Source of the DNA: Lachnospiraceae bacterium
Lineage (GTDB): Bacteria; Bacillota; Clostridia; Lachnospirales; Lachnospiraceae
Direction: 5' to 3'
Length of the DNA stretch: 35,913 nt
Assembly (NCBI GenBank): GCA_016287095.1
Contig: JAEEVK010000022.1
Coordinates: 1-35,913 of the forward strand
The notes under the pieces are model-generated. The model had not been told where the DNA came from and searched no databases. It saw only the letters and a program-made list of their open reading frames with translations. This document shows positions 23,202 to 32,636 of the stretch, in pieces. How positions within the stretch are numbered: position 1 is the first letter of the stretch; every line of letters starts with the position of its first letter. Position numbers and translations under genes: made by a program.

Positions 23202-23783
23202 TTATCTCTTGCTGATAACCTTATCAATAAGACCGTACTCTAAAGCTTCCTCTGCGCTCATGTAGTTATCTCTGTCAGTATCCTTCTCGATAATCTCTAT
23301 GGGCTTTCCTGTATTTGCTGCAAGCATCTCATTTAACTTACGCTTGGTCTTTAAGATATTCTCAGCAACTATCTGGATCTCGGTAGCCTGTCCTCTTGCT
23401 CCGCCTGAGGGCTGATGGATCATGATCTCTGCATTGGGCAGTGCCATACGCTTGCCCTTGGTACCGCCTGCAAGCAGGAATGCACCCATACTTGCGGCAA
23501 GACCTACACAGATGGTAGATACATCGCATTTGATATACTGCATGGTGTCATAGATTGCAAAACCTGCAGTAACGGATCCGCCTGGGCTGTTGATATAGAA
23601 ATTAATGTCCTTATTGGGATCCTCCGACTCCAGGAAAAGCATCTGAGCAACTACCAAAGAAGCGGTTACATCATTTACTTCCTCTGAAAGGAATATAATC
23701 CTGTCCTTTAATAATCTTGAATAAATATCATACGAACGCTCCCCACGGCTCGTCTGTTCTATTACATAAGGTACTAAACTCAT
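23202..23783 (-). CDS. clpP: ATP-dependent Clp protease proteolytic subunit ClpP
   Basis: This 193-aa serine peptidase forms the double-heptamer chamber of ClpXP. The catalytic triad is visible: Ser98 in GLAASMGA, His123 in MIHQP and Asp172 in TDRDNYM. The SPGGSV substrate-binding segment is at 66-71. The length is standard, with a short propeptide at most. The ATG has GGAGG 5 nt upstream. It lies between tig and clpX in the conserved order. Confidence 0.97.
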   Translation of the reverse strand: MSLVPYVIEQTSRGERSYDIYSRLLKDRIIFLSEEVNDVTASLVVAQMLFLESEDPNKDINFYINSPGGSVTAGFAIYDTMQYIKCDVSTICVGLAASMGAFLLAGGTKGKRMALPNAEIMIHQPSGGARGQATEIQIVAENILKTKRKLNEMLAANTGKPIEIIEKDTDRDNYMSAEEALEYGLIDKVISKR

Positions 23784-23814
23784 TTTTACCTCCTCTATAT
23801 TACGCTGTTACAGA

Positions 23815-25125
23815 TCAGTCCTTAGCTTCTTCCTTCTTTTCAACCTGTACGGCATTTTCTCTGACTAAAGTAGCAGCCTTGCCAACAGAAATATCCATCT
23901 TGAAGTTGTCAAGTTCCTTGCCTACGATCATTTCCTTGATCTTATCCTTCTCCATCTTATACTGCTCTGACAGAGTGGTGAATTCCATATCTACTTCTTC
24001 AGGAGTGATCTCAATATTCTCAGCCTTAACTACTGCTTCAAGCACAAGTCTTGACTGGATTCTCTTTAAAGCCTGAGGCTTCATCTGGTTGATGAACATC
24101 TTTGCATCCATGCCTGTATACTTAAGATACTGCTCGAAAGGCATGCCCTGTCCCTGGATACGCTGAGCGAAATCCTCTGCCAGGTGACGAGCCTCATTGT
24201 CAACCATGCCGTCCGGAACATCCATCTCTGAAGACTGGATAAGCTTTTCAATAGCCTCATCCTCGATGATCCTGTCTGTTTCCTTCTGCTTGGACTCTAA
24301 GAGCTTCTTCTTCATATCCTCTTTGAACTCTGCAAGAGTATCAAACTCAGATACCTCCTGTGCAAATTCATCATCAGCCTCAGGAAGCTCCTTACGGGTG
24401 ATAGCATTGATCTTGCACTTAAATACAGCAGCCTTACCCTTAAGATTTTCTGCATGGTACTCCTCAGGGAAAGTAACATTGATCTCTTTCTCATCGCCGA
24501 TGTTCATACCGATAAGCTGCTCTTCAAAATTATCGATAAAGGTGTGAGAACCGATAACAAGCTCAGCATCCTCTGCCTTGCCGCCCTCGAAAGGCACTCC
24601 GTCAACACTGCCTTCATAAGCAAGCTTGATGATATCCTTGTCCTGTACGGGCTGATCCTCGATAGTGATGCTTCTTGCATTCTGGTCTCTGAGCTTATCA
24701 ACCTCTGCATCAACCTCTGCATCGGTAACCTCAACAACCTGCTTTGCAACCTCGATGCCCTTGTACTCGCCGAGCTTAACATCGGGCTTAACTGCTACTG
24801 TAGCTGTATATATGAAGTTCTTGCCCTTTTCAATCTGGTCAAAATCAACCTCGGGTCTGGAAACGATGTCAAGACCGCTCTCTTCTGCAGCCTGTGAATA
24901 AGTATCGTTGATAACGATATCGGCAGCATCCTCATAGAATATTTCAGGTCCGTAAACCTTCTCTATAAGAGCTAAAGGAGCCTTTCCCTTTCTGAAGCCC
25001 TGGATCTGTACTCTGTTCTTATTCTTCTGATATGACTGCTCATAAGCCTTTGCAAATACGTCTGCATCAACTTCAACTGTAAGCTTGTAACTGTTCTTTC
25101 CTAAATCTTCTGTCTTGACATTCAT
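23815..25125 (-). CDS. tig: Trigger factor, ribosome-associated chaperone and prolyl isomerase
   Basis: This 436-aa protein binds the ribosome exit site and helps nascent chains fold. The N-terminal ribosome-binding domain has the signature GFRKGKAP (43-50). The FKBP prolyl isomerase domain lies at about 150-240 (KLAYEGSVDGVPFEGG, IGSHTFIDNFEEQLIG), and the helical C-terminal arms follow. The start at 25125 is preferred over a TTG five codons upstream because that TTG overlaps the GGAGG site, which lies 8 nt from the ATG. It leads the tig-clpP-clpX-ysxC cluster and has its own promoter. A second protein with the same FKBP domain, exported as a lipoprotein, is encoded at 14359-15522. Confidence 0.97.
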   Translation of the reverse strand: MNVKTEDLGKNSYKLTVEVDADVFAKAYEQSYQKNKNRVQIQGFRKGKAPLALIEKVYGPEIFYEDAADIVINDTYSQAAEESGLDIVSRPEVDFDQIEKGKNFIYTATVAVKPDVKLGEYKGIEVAKQVVEVTDAEVDAEVDKLRDQNARSITIEDQPVQDKDIIKLAYEGSVDGVPFEGGKAEDAELVIGSHTFIDNFEEQLIGMNIGDEKEINVTFPEEYHAENLKGKAAVFKCKINAITRKELPEADDEFAQEVSEFDTLAEFKEDMKKKLLESKQKETDRIIEDEAIEKLIQSSEMDVPDGMVDNEARHLAEDFAQRIQGQGMPFEQYLKYTGMDAKMFINQMKPQALKRIQSRLVLEAVVKAENIEITPEEVDMEFTTLSEQYKMEKDKIKEMIVGKELDNFKMDISVGKAATLVRENAVQVEKKEEAKD

Positions 25126-25223
25126 CTGTAGTTCCTCCAAATATAATTCTAAACAGGACTTTATACTGTTTTATCATGTACCGGGTATACTTATCCCAGT
25201 TTTTAAAGTCCACAATCTTTGTG

Positions 25224-25252
25224 ATTATAGCATGTTTTTTCTCAAAACGCAA
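25224..25252 (-). promoter_or_regulatory. Sigma-A promoter of the tig-clpP-clpX-ysxC cluster
   Basis: On the minus strand -35 TTGCGT (25252-25247), 17-bp spacer and -10 TATAAT (25229-25224). It leaves a leader of about 90 nt before tig. I saw no CtsR-type operator. Confidence 0.65.
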
Positions 25253-25263
25253 GAACTATTTTT

Positions 25264-25298
25264 CTAATAAAATAGGCTCCGCGTCTTCAGCGGAGCCT
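25264..25298 (-). terminator. Rho-independent terminator after the zinc-ribbon membrane protein
   Basis: AGGCTCCGC-TGAAGAC-GCGGAGCCT on the minus strand, followed by ATTTTATTA. It lies 8 nt after the stop of the upstream gene. Confidence 0.85.
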
Positions 25299-25305
25299 TA
25301 AATAA

Positions 25306-26019
25306 TTATTTACCTAATGTTAAAGCTTTATCGATGAACTTATCAATAAATCCGATCTTGATAGTGTTATTCTTCAGTGCAAATAATGCAAGGAGGATGA
25401 AAAGTACTTCCTTGAACAGCATGAGCAGATCGTTAATAACATTGAATACCTGCTTTGTCTTGCTGATGAAGCCTAATGAAACATTTGCTATGATCGCTGA
25501 ATCATAGATAACATCCAAAAAGTCAGGAATCAGATAAAGTACTAAGTTAGCGATTGAGAAGCAAACCAAAAGCACGAGAGCCTTTAATACATTCTTCTTA
25601 AGCCACTCATTCTTTTCAAATACAAATACGAAACCAACTGCAACAACGATAGCCAGATAACCGCTAAAGTAAGCAACAAGGTATGTAAGTGCAACAAATG
25701 CTGCTGCAGAAATACCAAGTTTCGTCTTATTCATCTCAGCAAGCTGCTGAGGAGTATAGGCGGGCTGTACAGGACGGGGCTGAGGCTGAGGCTGGGGCGG
25801 TATCTGCTGCTGAGGAGCAGCCTGAGGTGCCGGAGCTGCCTGGGGTGCCTGCTGAGGAGCCTGTTGTACAGGAGCTGCCTGAGGTGCCTGCTGCACGGGT
25901 GCTGCCTGAACTACCTGCTGTACTGCATCTACTATGTTTCCGTTTTCATCAAGCCTCTTACCACAGGAGCAAATCCCGTTGGCAGGAAGCTGTTTTCCAC
26001 ATAATGGACAAAATGCCAT
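25306..26019 (-). CDS. Zinc-ribbon membrane protein with Gln/Ala/Pro-rich linker
   Basis: This 237-aa protein starts with a small zinc-ribbon (CPLCGK and CSCGK, cysteines 4, 7, 17 and 19). A low-complexity linker of Gln, Ala and Pro (about 35-95) follows, and then a hydrophobic region with about four membrane helices (starting near ISAAAFVALTYLVAYFSGYL). The layout resembles the zinc-ribbon-plus-membrane proteins common in Firmicutes, but no function is known for this one. The start at 26019 is preferred to an ATG nine codons earlier because GGAGG lies 7 nt upstream of it. The 112-bp gap upstream is AT-rich and I could not assign a promoter with confidence. It is a single-gene unit ending in a strong terminator. 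Confidence 0.8.
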   Translation of the reverse strand: MAFCPLCGKQLPANGICSCGKRLDENGNIVDAVQQVVQAAPVQQAPQAAPVQQAPQQAPQAAPAPQAAPQQQIPPQPQPQPRPVQPAYTPQQLAEMNKTKLGISAAAFVALTYLVAYFSGYLAIVVAVGFVFVFEKNEWLKKNVLKALVLLVCFSIANLVLYLIPDFLDVIYDSAIIANVSLGFISKTKQVFNVINDLLMLFKEVLFILLALFALKNNTIKIGFIDKFIDKALTLGK

Positions 26020-26158
26020 TTCACTACCTCCGATTTTCCTTCTCATAGATTATTATTGAAACCAACCAAAAATACGTTGTTTTCAATACAACTTTAATAC
26101 TACAAGTAATATCATAGCATATTATCTAAAAAAAGTAAAAGGATTTTTAATAAAATTT

Positions 26159-27013
26159 TTATTTTTTGAAAAATTCGAACGCTTTATCAGTTAATTCCGC
26201 TATCATCTTTTCCTTGTCCTGTCTCATATCATCAGACGATAAGCTCTCCGATCCGGTACATATAGTACTCTCTGTATCCGCACTTATCTTAAGGAATTCT
26301 GCGATATACTCTATATTTCCGTCCCCTCCGCTGATCGGAGACCATGTGATATTCTTTAGTTCAAACCCCAGGTATTCCATGGAGCTCAGTACATTTGAGA
26401 TTATCTCCCTGTGAAGAGACTTATCCGTCACCACACCCTTATATTTCTTTGCCACCTTTATCCCGCATTCAAACTGCGGTTTTATAAGTGCTATCAGTTC
26501 GAAGCTCTGACCGGAAGCACCAAGGTTTTTAAGGGCCACAGGCAGTGAGATAAAAGAAGCATCGCACACCGCAAAATCTATATCCGCATATTTCTCGCAA
26601 GGGAATTCACGTATGTCCGTATTTTCATATAGGTCAATTCTGCTGTCACTCCTTAAATGCTCATCCATCACATCCGTCCCCACATCAACGGCTATGACCT
26701 TTTTAGCTCCTGCTTTTAAAGCACAGTCCGTAAATCCTCCTGTAGATGAGCCGATATCCAGTATGGTCTTACCGGTAAAGTCAAGTCCAAACTCCCTGAT
26801 GGCCTTTTCCAGCTTCAAACCCCCACGGGAAACATACTTCAGCACTTCATTTTCGAGCAGGCTGATATCATCCTTCTCAGTTACCTTGTATCCGGTCTTT
26901 GTTACTGGCCGGCCGTTGCACATTACATATCCTCCCCGGATAAGCTCCTGCGCCTTGGACCTGCTCTTTATATCCATATTTTCAACAAGCCAGATATCGA
27001 GTCTGTATTCCAT
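26159..27013 (-). CDS. tlyA: TlyA family rRNA 2'-O-methyltransferase
   Basis: This 284-aa protein has an N-terminal S4 RNA-binding domain (about 1-60, RLDIWLVENMDIKSRSKAQE). An FtsJ-type methyltransferase domain follows, with SAM motif LDIGSSTGGFTD (85-96) and a CDASFISLP segment near 150. Characterised TlyA proteins methylate ribose 2'-OH in 16S and 23S rRNA (C1409 and C1920 in mycobacteria), which affects capreomycin sensitivity. Older records call the family hemolysin A. The last 40 residues (ADTESTICTGSESL onward) are a Ser-rich, variable tail. It starts 3 nt after the helicase gene and ends the operon. Only a weak AT-rich stretch follows, without a clear terminator. Confidence 0.92.
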   Translation of the reverse strand: MEYRLDIWLVENMDIKSRSKAQELIRGGYVMCNGRPVTKTGYKVTEKDDISLLENEVLKYVSRGGLKLEKAIREFGLDFTGKTILDIGSSTGGFTDCALKAGAKKVIAVDVGTDVMDEHLRSDSRIDLYENTDIREFPCEKYADIDFAVCDASFISLPVALKNLGASGQSFELIALIKPQFECGIKVAKKYKGVVTDKSLHREIISNVLSSMEYLGFELKNITWSPISGGDGNIEYIAEFLKISADTESTICTGSESLSSDDMRQDKEKMIAELTDKAFEFFKK

Positions 27014-27016
27014 ATA

Positions 27017-28918
27017 TTATAACCCCGCTTCTTTCACAAACCTGGAAACCTCATATCTCTTTCCGTATCTTTCATCCGAGTGCAGGATAAACAGCCTGTT
27101 TTTTGCCCTGGTAAGAGCTACATAAAACATTCTGCGTTCTTCCTCTATCTCTGAGGATGTCCCCGCCTGCCAGTAGGGAGCATAGTTTTCAGAGGCATCT
27201 ATTATAAACACAGTATCATACTCGGTACCCTTAGCTGAATGAAAAGTCAGCAGACTTACTCCGGATTCTTTTTCCTTATTTCTGTCCTTTGATTTCTGCT
27301 TTAATACCTCAGTATACTCCCTGATATGCTCTTTCCATGCCTCATATTTATCAAACTCTGCGGATGATGCTTCTATCTCATCAAGTATACCCATAAGGCC
27401 GTCGATGTCAAGACCTCTTTCAGAGGCATACTTCTTTAAAAACTCATCATATCCGACCGCTTTCCTGATATACTTTACAGCCGCCATCGGATTTAGCTTT
27501 GATATCATTCCCAGATCATATTTAAGCTTTGTAAGCCTCTCGGTCACATAGGTCTTCCCTCTGTTTTCCTGAAAAAGCACCGAAAAATCAAGTTTTTCCT
27601 TCCTCATGGTTTCTCTTGAAATGTACCGCACAGGTCTGTTTGCTATCGTTAGAAATAATCTCCGCCATTCCGTGCTATGATCACAGGTACTGTCTGATCC
27701 AAACGGTCCCACTGTTCTGTTGCCCGCTTCAAGACCTGCCAGTTCAATATATGCAAATATATTCTTTGCGATCCAATGCTCATATATATTAGGTATATTA
27801 TCTCTCACTGAAAAGGGTATATTCTTAGTCTTTAACAATGAAACCAAGGCACCCGGCTGTGAATTGGTCCTAAAAAGAACTGCTATTTCCGTATAATCTA
27901 TGCCCTTGGCATTCAGGTCCTCTATCATATTTAATACATATGAGATTTCTTTTTTATACTCCGGAAATGATCTGAAGCGGACAGTTGCAGTATTTAGAAA
28001 AGAAGTCTTTTCCGATCGCAGCTCCTTTTTAAAACGCTTTTTATTTCTGGATATAAGTTTGGAACTGCATTCAACTATATCAGAACTGCATCTGTAATTA
28101 ACTCCCAGGATCAAAGTCTCATATCCCGGTATTTTTTTATACTCCTTTTCAAATCTTACCATCAGTTCCGGTACTGCCCCTCTAAAGGAGTAAATACTCT
28201 GGTCATCATCGCCCACAATAAAAATATTGTTATGAGGTGCGGCAAGCTGAGTGATCAGATCGTACTGGAGCGGACATATATCCTGAAACTCATCTATCAG
28301 TATATACTCATATACTTCCCGCCAAAAATCAAGTATCTCAGGTCTTGTCTCAAACAGCCTGTGTGTGAGCAGAAGCATATCATCAAAATCAATCTTTTCT
28401 TCCGACCGCAGTCTTCTCTCGAATTCAGCAATGATCTTTACAAAGCTTTCCTTGTCCGTCAGACCCGGTTTATAGCTTTTAAGCTCCCCGCCGGAGTTTT
28501 TGACACAGCTTATCTCATTTGAAAGCGACGCTAAATACTCGTTTTCAAGTTCATCCCCTAAACCGACGGATTTAGCGGCATCCCTTAAAAACCTGTATCT
28601 TTCTTCTTCAGTTAAAATATTGGAGGCATCATAGCGATATGCATATCGAAGTATTCTAAAGAATAATGAATGGAAGGTTCCGAAAGAAACTCCCTGTTCG
28701 CCGCCCATGAGTATTCGAAAGCGTTCCCTCATTTCTTCTGCGGCTACCTTAGTGAAGGTTATGACCAGTATCTTCTCCGGAGGAACCTGACGTTCCTCCG
28801 TAAGATACTTAATACGATTAACTATTACTGTTGTTTTTCCTGAGCCTGGTCCCGCAAGTACCATGCAGGGCCCGTCAAAGTGCTTTACGGCACGCTGTTG
28901 TGCGTCATTAAACCTCAT
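27017..28918 (-). CDS. UvrD/Rep/PcrA-type superfamily 1A DNA helicase
   Basis: This 633-aa protein is a 3'-5' SF1A helicase that unwinds DNA with ATP in repair or replication restart. The motifs in order are Q-motif FNDAQQRAV, Walker A AGPGSGKTT (22-30), Ia ITFTKVAAEEM, II LIDEFQDI, III GDDDQSIYSFRGA, IV VLFRTNSQ, V LLTFHSAKGTEY and VI EERRMFYVALTRAK. At 633 residues it is shorter than PcrA (about 720-770) and lacks the usual C-terminal extension that binds RNA polymerase. It is therefore probably a second UvrD-like paralogue and not pcrA itself. The ATG at 28918 is preferred over a GTG two codons earlier because of ribosome binding site spacing. It begins 6 nt after the gltX stop. Confidence 0.9.
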   Translation of the reverse strand: MRFNDAQQRAVKHFDGPCMVLAGPGSGKTTVIVNRIKYLTEERQVPPEKILVITFTKVAAEEMRERFRILMGGEQGVSFGTFHSLFFRILRYAYRYDASNILTEEERYRFLRDAAKSVGLGDELENEYLASLSNEISCVKNSGGELKSYKPGLTDKESFVKIIAEFERRLRSEEKIDFDDMLLLTHRLFETRPEILDFWREVYEYILIDEFQDICPLQYDLITQLAAPHNNIFIVGDDDQSIYSFRGAVPELMVRFEKEYKKIPGYETLILGVNYRCSSDIVECSSKLISRNKKRFKKELRSEKTSFLNTATVRFRSFPEYKKEISYVLNMIEDLNAKGIDYTEIAVLFRTNSQPGALVSLLKTKNIPFSVRDNIPNIYEHWIAKNIFAYIELAGLEAGNRTVGPFGSDSTCDHSTEWRRLFLTIANRPVRYISRETMRKEKLDFSVLFQENRGKTYVTERLTKLKYDLGMISKLNPMAAVKYIRKAVGYDEFLKKYASERGLDIDGLMGILDEIEASSAEFDKYEAWKEHIREYTEVLKQKSKDRNKEKESGVSLLTFHSAKGTEYDTVFIIDASENYAPYWQAGTSSEIEEERRMFYVALTRAKNRLFILHSDERYGKRYEVSRFVKEAGL

Positions 28919-28924
28919 CCGCAC

Positions 28925-30385
28925 TTACCCCACTGCTTTTTCCAGCAGGCTGATGCCTTTACGTATTCTGTCCAATGACTCCTGCTTCCCGAGTATTTCC
29001 ATGATCTCATAAGCTCCACCGGGTGTCATCTGTTTTCCGGATACTGCAGTCCTCAAAGGCCAAAGAGCTATGCCGTTCTTTATCTCTTTCTCCTCAACAT
29101 ATTTCTGTACGAGCGCCTGTATACCGTCTATGGAGAAATCATCCAGAGCCTCAAGTCTCGGTAACAGATCTCTTAGGGACTCTAAAGAGTTCTCTGAGTT
29201 GGTCTTCATCTTTTTATGAGTATACATCTCAATGTCATACTCAGGCAGTGCCTCGAAGAAATCAATCTTTTCAGCTATGTCACAGAGTGTCTCGATACGA
29301 GTCTTAACAAGATCTGCTATTTTTTTCTTATCATAAGGTTTGGTAACCACCTTATCAATGTAAGGAAGGGCCAGTTTGTAATACTTCTCATTATCCATGG
29401 CTTTAAGATACTCACCGTTCATCCAACGTAGCTTTACCATGTCAAATACCGAAGGAGCCTTGTTGATGTGTGTGTAATCAAACAGCCCAATGAGCTCATC
29501 CAATGAGAATATCTCACGGTTATCCGGACCGCTCCAGCCAAGAAGCGCTACAAAGTTTACTATTGCCTCTGCTACAAAGCCCTGCTCTATCAGATCCTCA
29601 AAAGAAGAATGTCCGCTGCGCTTTGAAAGCTTCTGGTGCTCCTCATTGGTAATCAGCGGAAGATGCACATATGTGGGCTCCTCCCAACCGAATGCCTTAT
29701 ACAGTCTTGTATATTTGGGAGTGGATGTGATGTACTCATTACCTCTTACTACATGGCTTATCTTCATCAGGTGGTCATCCACAACATTTGCGAAATTGTA
29801 CGTAGGAAAACCGTCCGACTTTATAAGTATCTGGTCATCCATCTCGGAGTTGTTTATCGTAACCTCACCGTAGTTGGCATCAGTAAATGTCGTAGTGCCC
29901 TCTCTCGGAATATTCTGCCTGATAACGAAGGGCTCACCGGCTGCCAGCTTTGCCTCTACCTCCTCTTTTGAAAGGGATAAGCAGTGCTTGTCATAATGAG
30001 TGATGGTCTCTCCGTTTACCTCAGTCTTAAGTGTCTCAAGTCTCTCTTTTGTGCAGAAACAGTAGTAGGCATCTCCCTGCTCTACCAGCTTCTTTGCGTA
30101 CTCCATATAGAGTCCGGACTTTACTCTCTCGCTCTGTACGTAAGGGCCATAGCCCTTATCCTTATCGGGACCCTCATCATGTATGATGCCGGCCTCCGCC
30201 AATGTCTTATAAATAATATCTACCGAGCCCTCAACCAGTCTTCCCTGGTCGGTGTCCTCTATTCTTAAAATGAAATCCCCACCCGCATGCTTTGCGATCA
30301 AAAACTCATACAAAGCTGTACGGAGATTTCCGACATGCATCTTGCCTGTGGGCGAAGGTGCATATCTGCTACGTACTCTGTCCAT
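28925..30385 (-). CDS. gltX: Glutamyl-tRNA synthetase
   Basis: This 486-aa class Ib synthetase charges tRNA-Glu with glutamate. In most Clostridia it may also misacylate tRNA-Gln for the amidotransferase route. It shows the HIGH-type motif PSPTGKMHVGN (10-20), RIEDTDQGR, and the KMSKS-type motif KLSKR (252-256), with a helical anticodon-binding C-terminus. The start at 30385 has GGAGG 11 nt upstream; a TTG six codons earlier overlaps that site and is rejected. It lies in the middle of a same-strand operon between a small lipoprotein and a helicase. No T-box was seen before it. Confidence 0.96.
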   Translation of the reverse strand: MDRVRSRYAPSPTGKMHVGNLRTALYEFLIAKHAGGDFILRIEDTDQGRLVEGSVDIIYKTLAEAGIIHDEGPDKDKGYGPYVQSERVKSGLYMEYAKKLVEQGDAYYCFCTKERLETLKTEVNGETITHYDKHCLSLSKEEVEAKLAAGEPFVIRQNIPREGTTTFTDANYGEVTINNSEMDDQILIKSDGFPTYNFANVVDDHLMKISHVVRGNEYITSTPKYTRLYKAFGWEEPTYVHLPLITNEEHQKLSKRSGHSSFEDLIEQGFVAEAIVNFVALLGWSGPDNREIFSLDELIGLFDYTHINKAPSVFDMVKLRWMNGEYLKAMDNEKYYKLALPYIDKVVTKPYDKKKIADLVKTRIETLCDIAEKIDFFEALPEYDIEMYTHKKMKTNSENSLESLRDLLPRLEALDDFSIDGIQALVQKYVEEKEIKNGIALWPLRTAVSGKQMTPGGAYEIMEILGKQESLDRIRKGISLLEKAVG

Positions 30386-30412
30386 ATTTCTATAGTCCTC
30401 CAAAATCTATTT

Positions 30413-30769
30413 TTATCTCTCAAATGTCATCATCATACCTACATCGTAGATATCGATGTTTAAGGTGTTGCCCGATATGGTACCCTTTGATTCTTCGCCC
30501 TCAAGAGTGATGGTAACATTGTTGTTCTCACTCTTCCATGATCCGTTGTATTCAGCGCCATCTAACACTACTGTACATGCTCCGGCTACCTTCAGGTCGA
30601 TGCTTGCACCATTAGGATATGCTTCAGCGGCACTCACTGTGATGTCTCCGACCTTAGCTGACTTACATACATACTTGCCGCAGTTAGGATCCTGGCTGCA
30701 CGCACAAAGTGACATAGCAAGCACAACAACCAATACAAGTGCTAAACCTTTTTTGACAAATTTTTTCAT
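30413..30769 (-). CDS. Small lipoprotein of unknown function
   Basis: This 118-aa protein starts with a lipoprotein signal (MKKFVKKGLALVLVVVLAMSLCAC, lipid cysteine within LCAC). A compact beta-rich domain begins DPNCGKYVCKSAKVGDITVS and ends DVGMMMTFER. Similar short lipoproteins with a DPNCG start are, as I recall, common in Lachnospiraceae, often in several copies; none has a known role. The ATG at 30769 has GGAGG 5 nt upstream, and an ATG four codons earlier overlaps that site. It starts 21 nt after the YjgR-like ATPase gene and ends 27 nt before gltX, so it belongs to that operon. Confidence 0.8.
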   Translation of the reverse strand: MKKFVKKGLALVLVVVLAMSLCACSQDPNCGKYVCKSAKVGDITVSAAEAYPNGASIDLKVAGACTVVLDGAEYNGSWKSENNNVTITLEGEESKGTISGNTLNIDIYDVGMMMTFER

Positions 30770-30790
30770 TTCTGCCTCCATATATCAAGA

Positions 30791-32575
30791 TTATTTCTTA
30801 GCAAATAATGTACCAATTATACCACGTCCGAGCGAAGCTCCTACATTTCCGCCCAGTGTCTTACCAAACGAACCGAAGGATGAACCCAGGCTCTTTCCTA
30901 CTTCCCTGCCGATGGTACCGGTAGCTGCCGAAGCGGTGCCCTTTATTGCATTTCTTACGGCACGTTCCTGTCTTTCCTTTTCCTTCTGAGCTTCCTTTAA
31001 AGCTTTTTCCTGCGCCTTCTGCTGTTCCTTTAAGAGCTTCTCCTGAGCCTTTTCCTGCTCCTTGCGGTACTTTTCTTCTAACTTAGCACGTTCTCTAGCC
31101 TGTCGTTCTTCTTCTCTCTGCTGTTCACGGGCTTCTTTTTCTTCGAGTCTTGCCTGTTCCTTGGCAGCCTTTTCTTCTTCCTTCTGCCTTAAAAGTTCCT
31201 CTTTTTCAGCCTGCTTCTGTGCCAGCGCTTCTTCCTTTGCACGCTGTGCTTCAAGAGCTGCTGCCTCAAATGCCTCCTGCTGTTCGATATTTAATCTCTG
31301 GAAGAACTCATATGCGGAATCTCTGTCATATGTTTCCTGATACTTGGTAAACAATGTACAGGAGTTTATCTGTCTCTGACGTTCGCCGTCATCTATCATG
31401 CCCATATAGCTCTGAGGAGGAAGTATCTTTGTCCTCTTAACTATGGTCGGGATGCCCTTTTCATCCAGCACTGATACGAGTGCTTCACCTGTACCGAGCT
31501 CCTGCAGGGTCTGTAAAGTATCAAACTCGGGATTTTCTCTGAATGAAGATGCTGCTGCCTTAAGTCCCTTCTGATCTGCAGGTGTATATGCACGGAGTGC
31601 ATGCTGAATCTTGTTACCCAGCTGAGCCAGTACCCCGTCCGGGATATCCTTTGGATTCTGTGTGATAAAGTAAATACCTACACCCTTTGAACGGATAAGC
31701 TTTACAACCTGCTCTATCTTTTCCAACAGTGCCTTTGATGCTGAATTAAAAAGCATATGTGCCTCGTCAAAGAAGAATACCATACGGGGCCTGTCAAGGT
31801 CTCCTACCTCAGGCAATGTCTCATAAAGCTCGGACATCAGCCAAAGCAGGAATGTTGAATACATCTTAGGATGCAGGATCAGCTTTTGGCAGTCAAGTAT
31901 CTGTATCATACCCTTGCCGTTATAGTCTGTAGCTATCCAGTCACGGATATTTAACGCAGGCTCTCCGACAAATACTTCGCCGCCCTCCGTCTCAAGTGCG
32001 ATCACTGCTCGCATGATAGCAGCAATACTGGTAGCTGACATGTTTCCGTACTGTCTGCTGTAGTCCTTTGCATGTTCACTCACGAACTGGAGCATCGCAC
32101 GGAGATCCTTTGTATCTATAAGTAATAATCCCTCATCATCAGCAATCTTAAAGATAACTGTAAGGATATCTGTCTGGGTATCGTTCAATTCGAGGATTCT
32201 CGCTAAAAGCAGCGGGCCCATCTCAGATACCGTAGTACGGAGAGGCATACCCTTTTCAGCATACACATCCCAATAGTTTGAAGGGAAGCTTTTAAAATTA
32301 AAGCCACGTTCAAAAAGGTTAAACTTCTGTACTCTCTCTAAAGCGCTGCCGCCTTCCACTCCCGCCTGGCACATGCCGGAAAGGTCTCCCTTTACGTCTG
32401 CCAAAAATACAGGTACCCCTATGTCACTGAAGGACTCAGCCATTACTTTCAGTGATACTGTCTTACCTGTACCTGTAGCTCCGGCTATAAGTCCGTGGCG
32501 GTTTGCCATCTTGGGATATATATAAATGTCTTCGCCTCCTGATTTTCCGATCAGTATCTTCCCATCGTAAAACAT
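30791..32575 (-). CDS. HerA-like ATPase of the DUF853/YjgR family
   Basis: This 594-aa protein is a P-loop ATPase of the HerA/FtsK superfamily, DUF853 (YjgR) branch. Walker A is GATGTGKT (32-39) and Walker B is VFFFDEAHML near 268, followed by YFITQNPKDIPDGVLAQLGNK. Residues of about 430-545 form a long, highly charged coiled coil rich in Lys, Glu, Gln and Arg. The last 45 residues are Gly/Ser-rich (SLGSSFGSFGKTLGG), a pattern seen in other family members. Its function is not established; related ATPases pump or translocate DNA. The ATG has GGAGG 6 nt upstream. It is the first gene of a five-gene operon and has its own promoter containing a palindrome. Confidence 0.88.
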   Translation of the reverse strand: MFYDGKILIGKSGGEDIYIYPKMANRHGLIAGATGTGKTVSLKVMAESFSDIGVPVFLADVKGDLSGMCQAGVEGGSALERVQKFNLFERGFNFKSFPSNYWDVYAEKGMPLRTTVSEMGPLLLARILELNDTQTDILTVIFKIADDEGLLLIDTKDLRAMLQFVSEHAKDYSRQYGNMSATSIAAIMRAVIALETEGGEVFVGEPALNIRDWIATDYNGKGMIQILDCQKLILHPKMYSTFLLWLMSELYETLPEVGDLDRPRMVFFFDEAHMLFNSASKALLEKIEQVVKLIRSKGVGIYFITQNPKDIPDGVLAQLGNKIQHALRAYTPADQKGLKAAASSFRENPEFDTLQTLQELGTGEALVSVLDEKGIPTIVKRTKILPPQSYMGMIDDGERQRQINSCTLFTKYQETYDRDSAYEFFQRLNIEQQEAFEAAALEAQRAKEEALAQKQAEKEELLRQKEEEKAAKEQARLEEKEAREQQREEERQARERAKLEEKYRKEQEKAQEKLLKEQQKAQEKALKEAQKEKERQERAVRNAIKGTASAATGTIGREVGKSLGSSFGSFGKTLGGNVGASLGRGIIGTLFAKK

Positions 32576-32636
32576 AAAATACCTCCGCTTGTCGTTATTT
32601 CAAATGCGTACCCCATAAATACACATATATAGATAG

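Noticed and set aside
30791-32575. HerA-type anti-phage defence system
   Set aside because: The ATPase belongs to the DUF853/YjgR branch and lies in a housekeeping operon without a nuclease or SIR2 partner.
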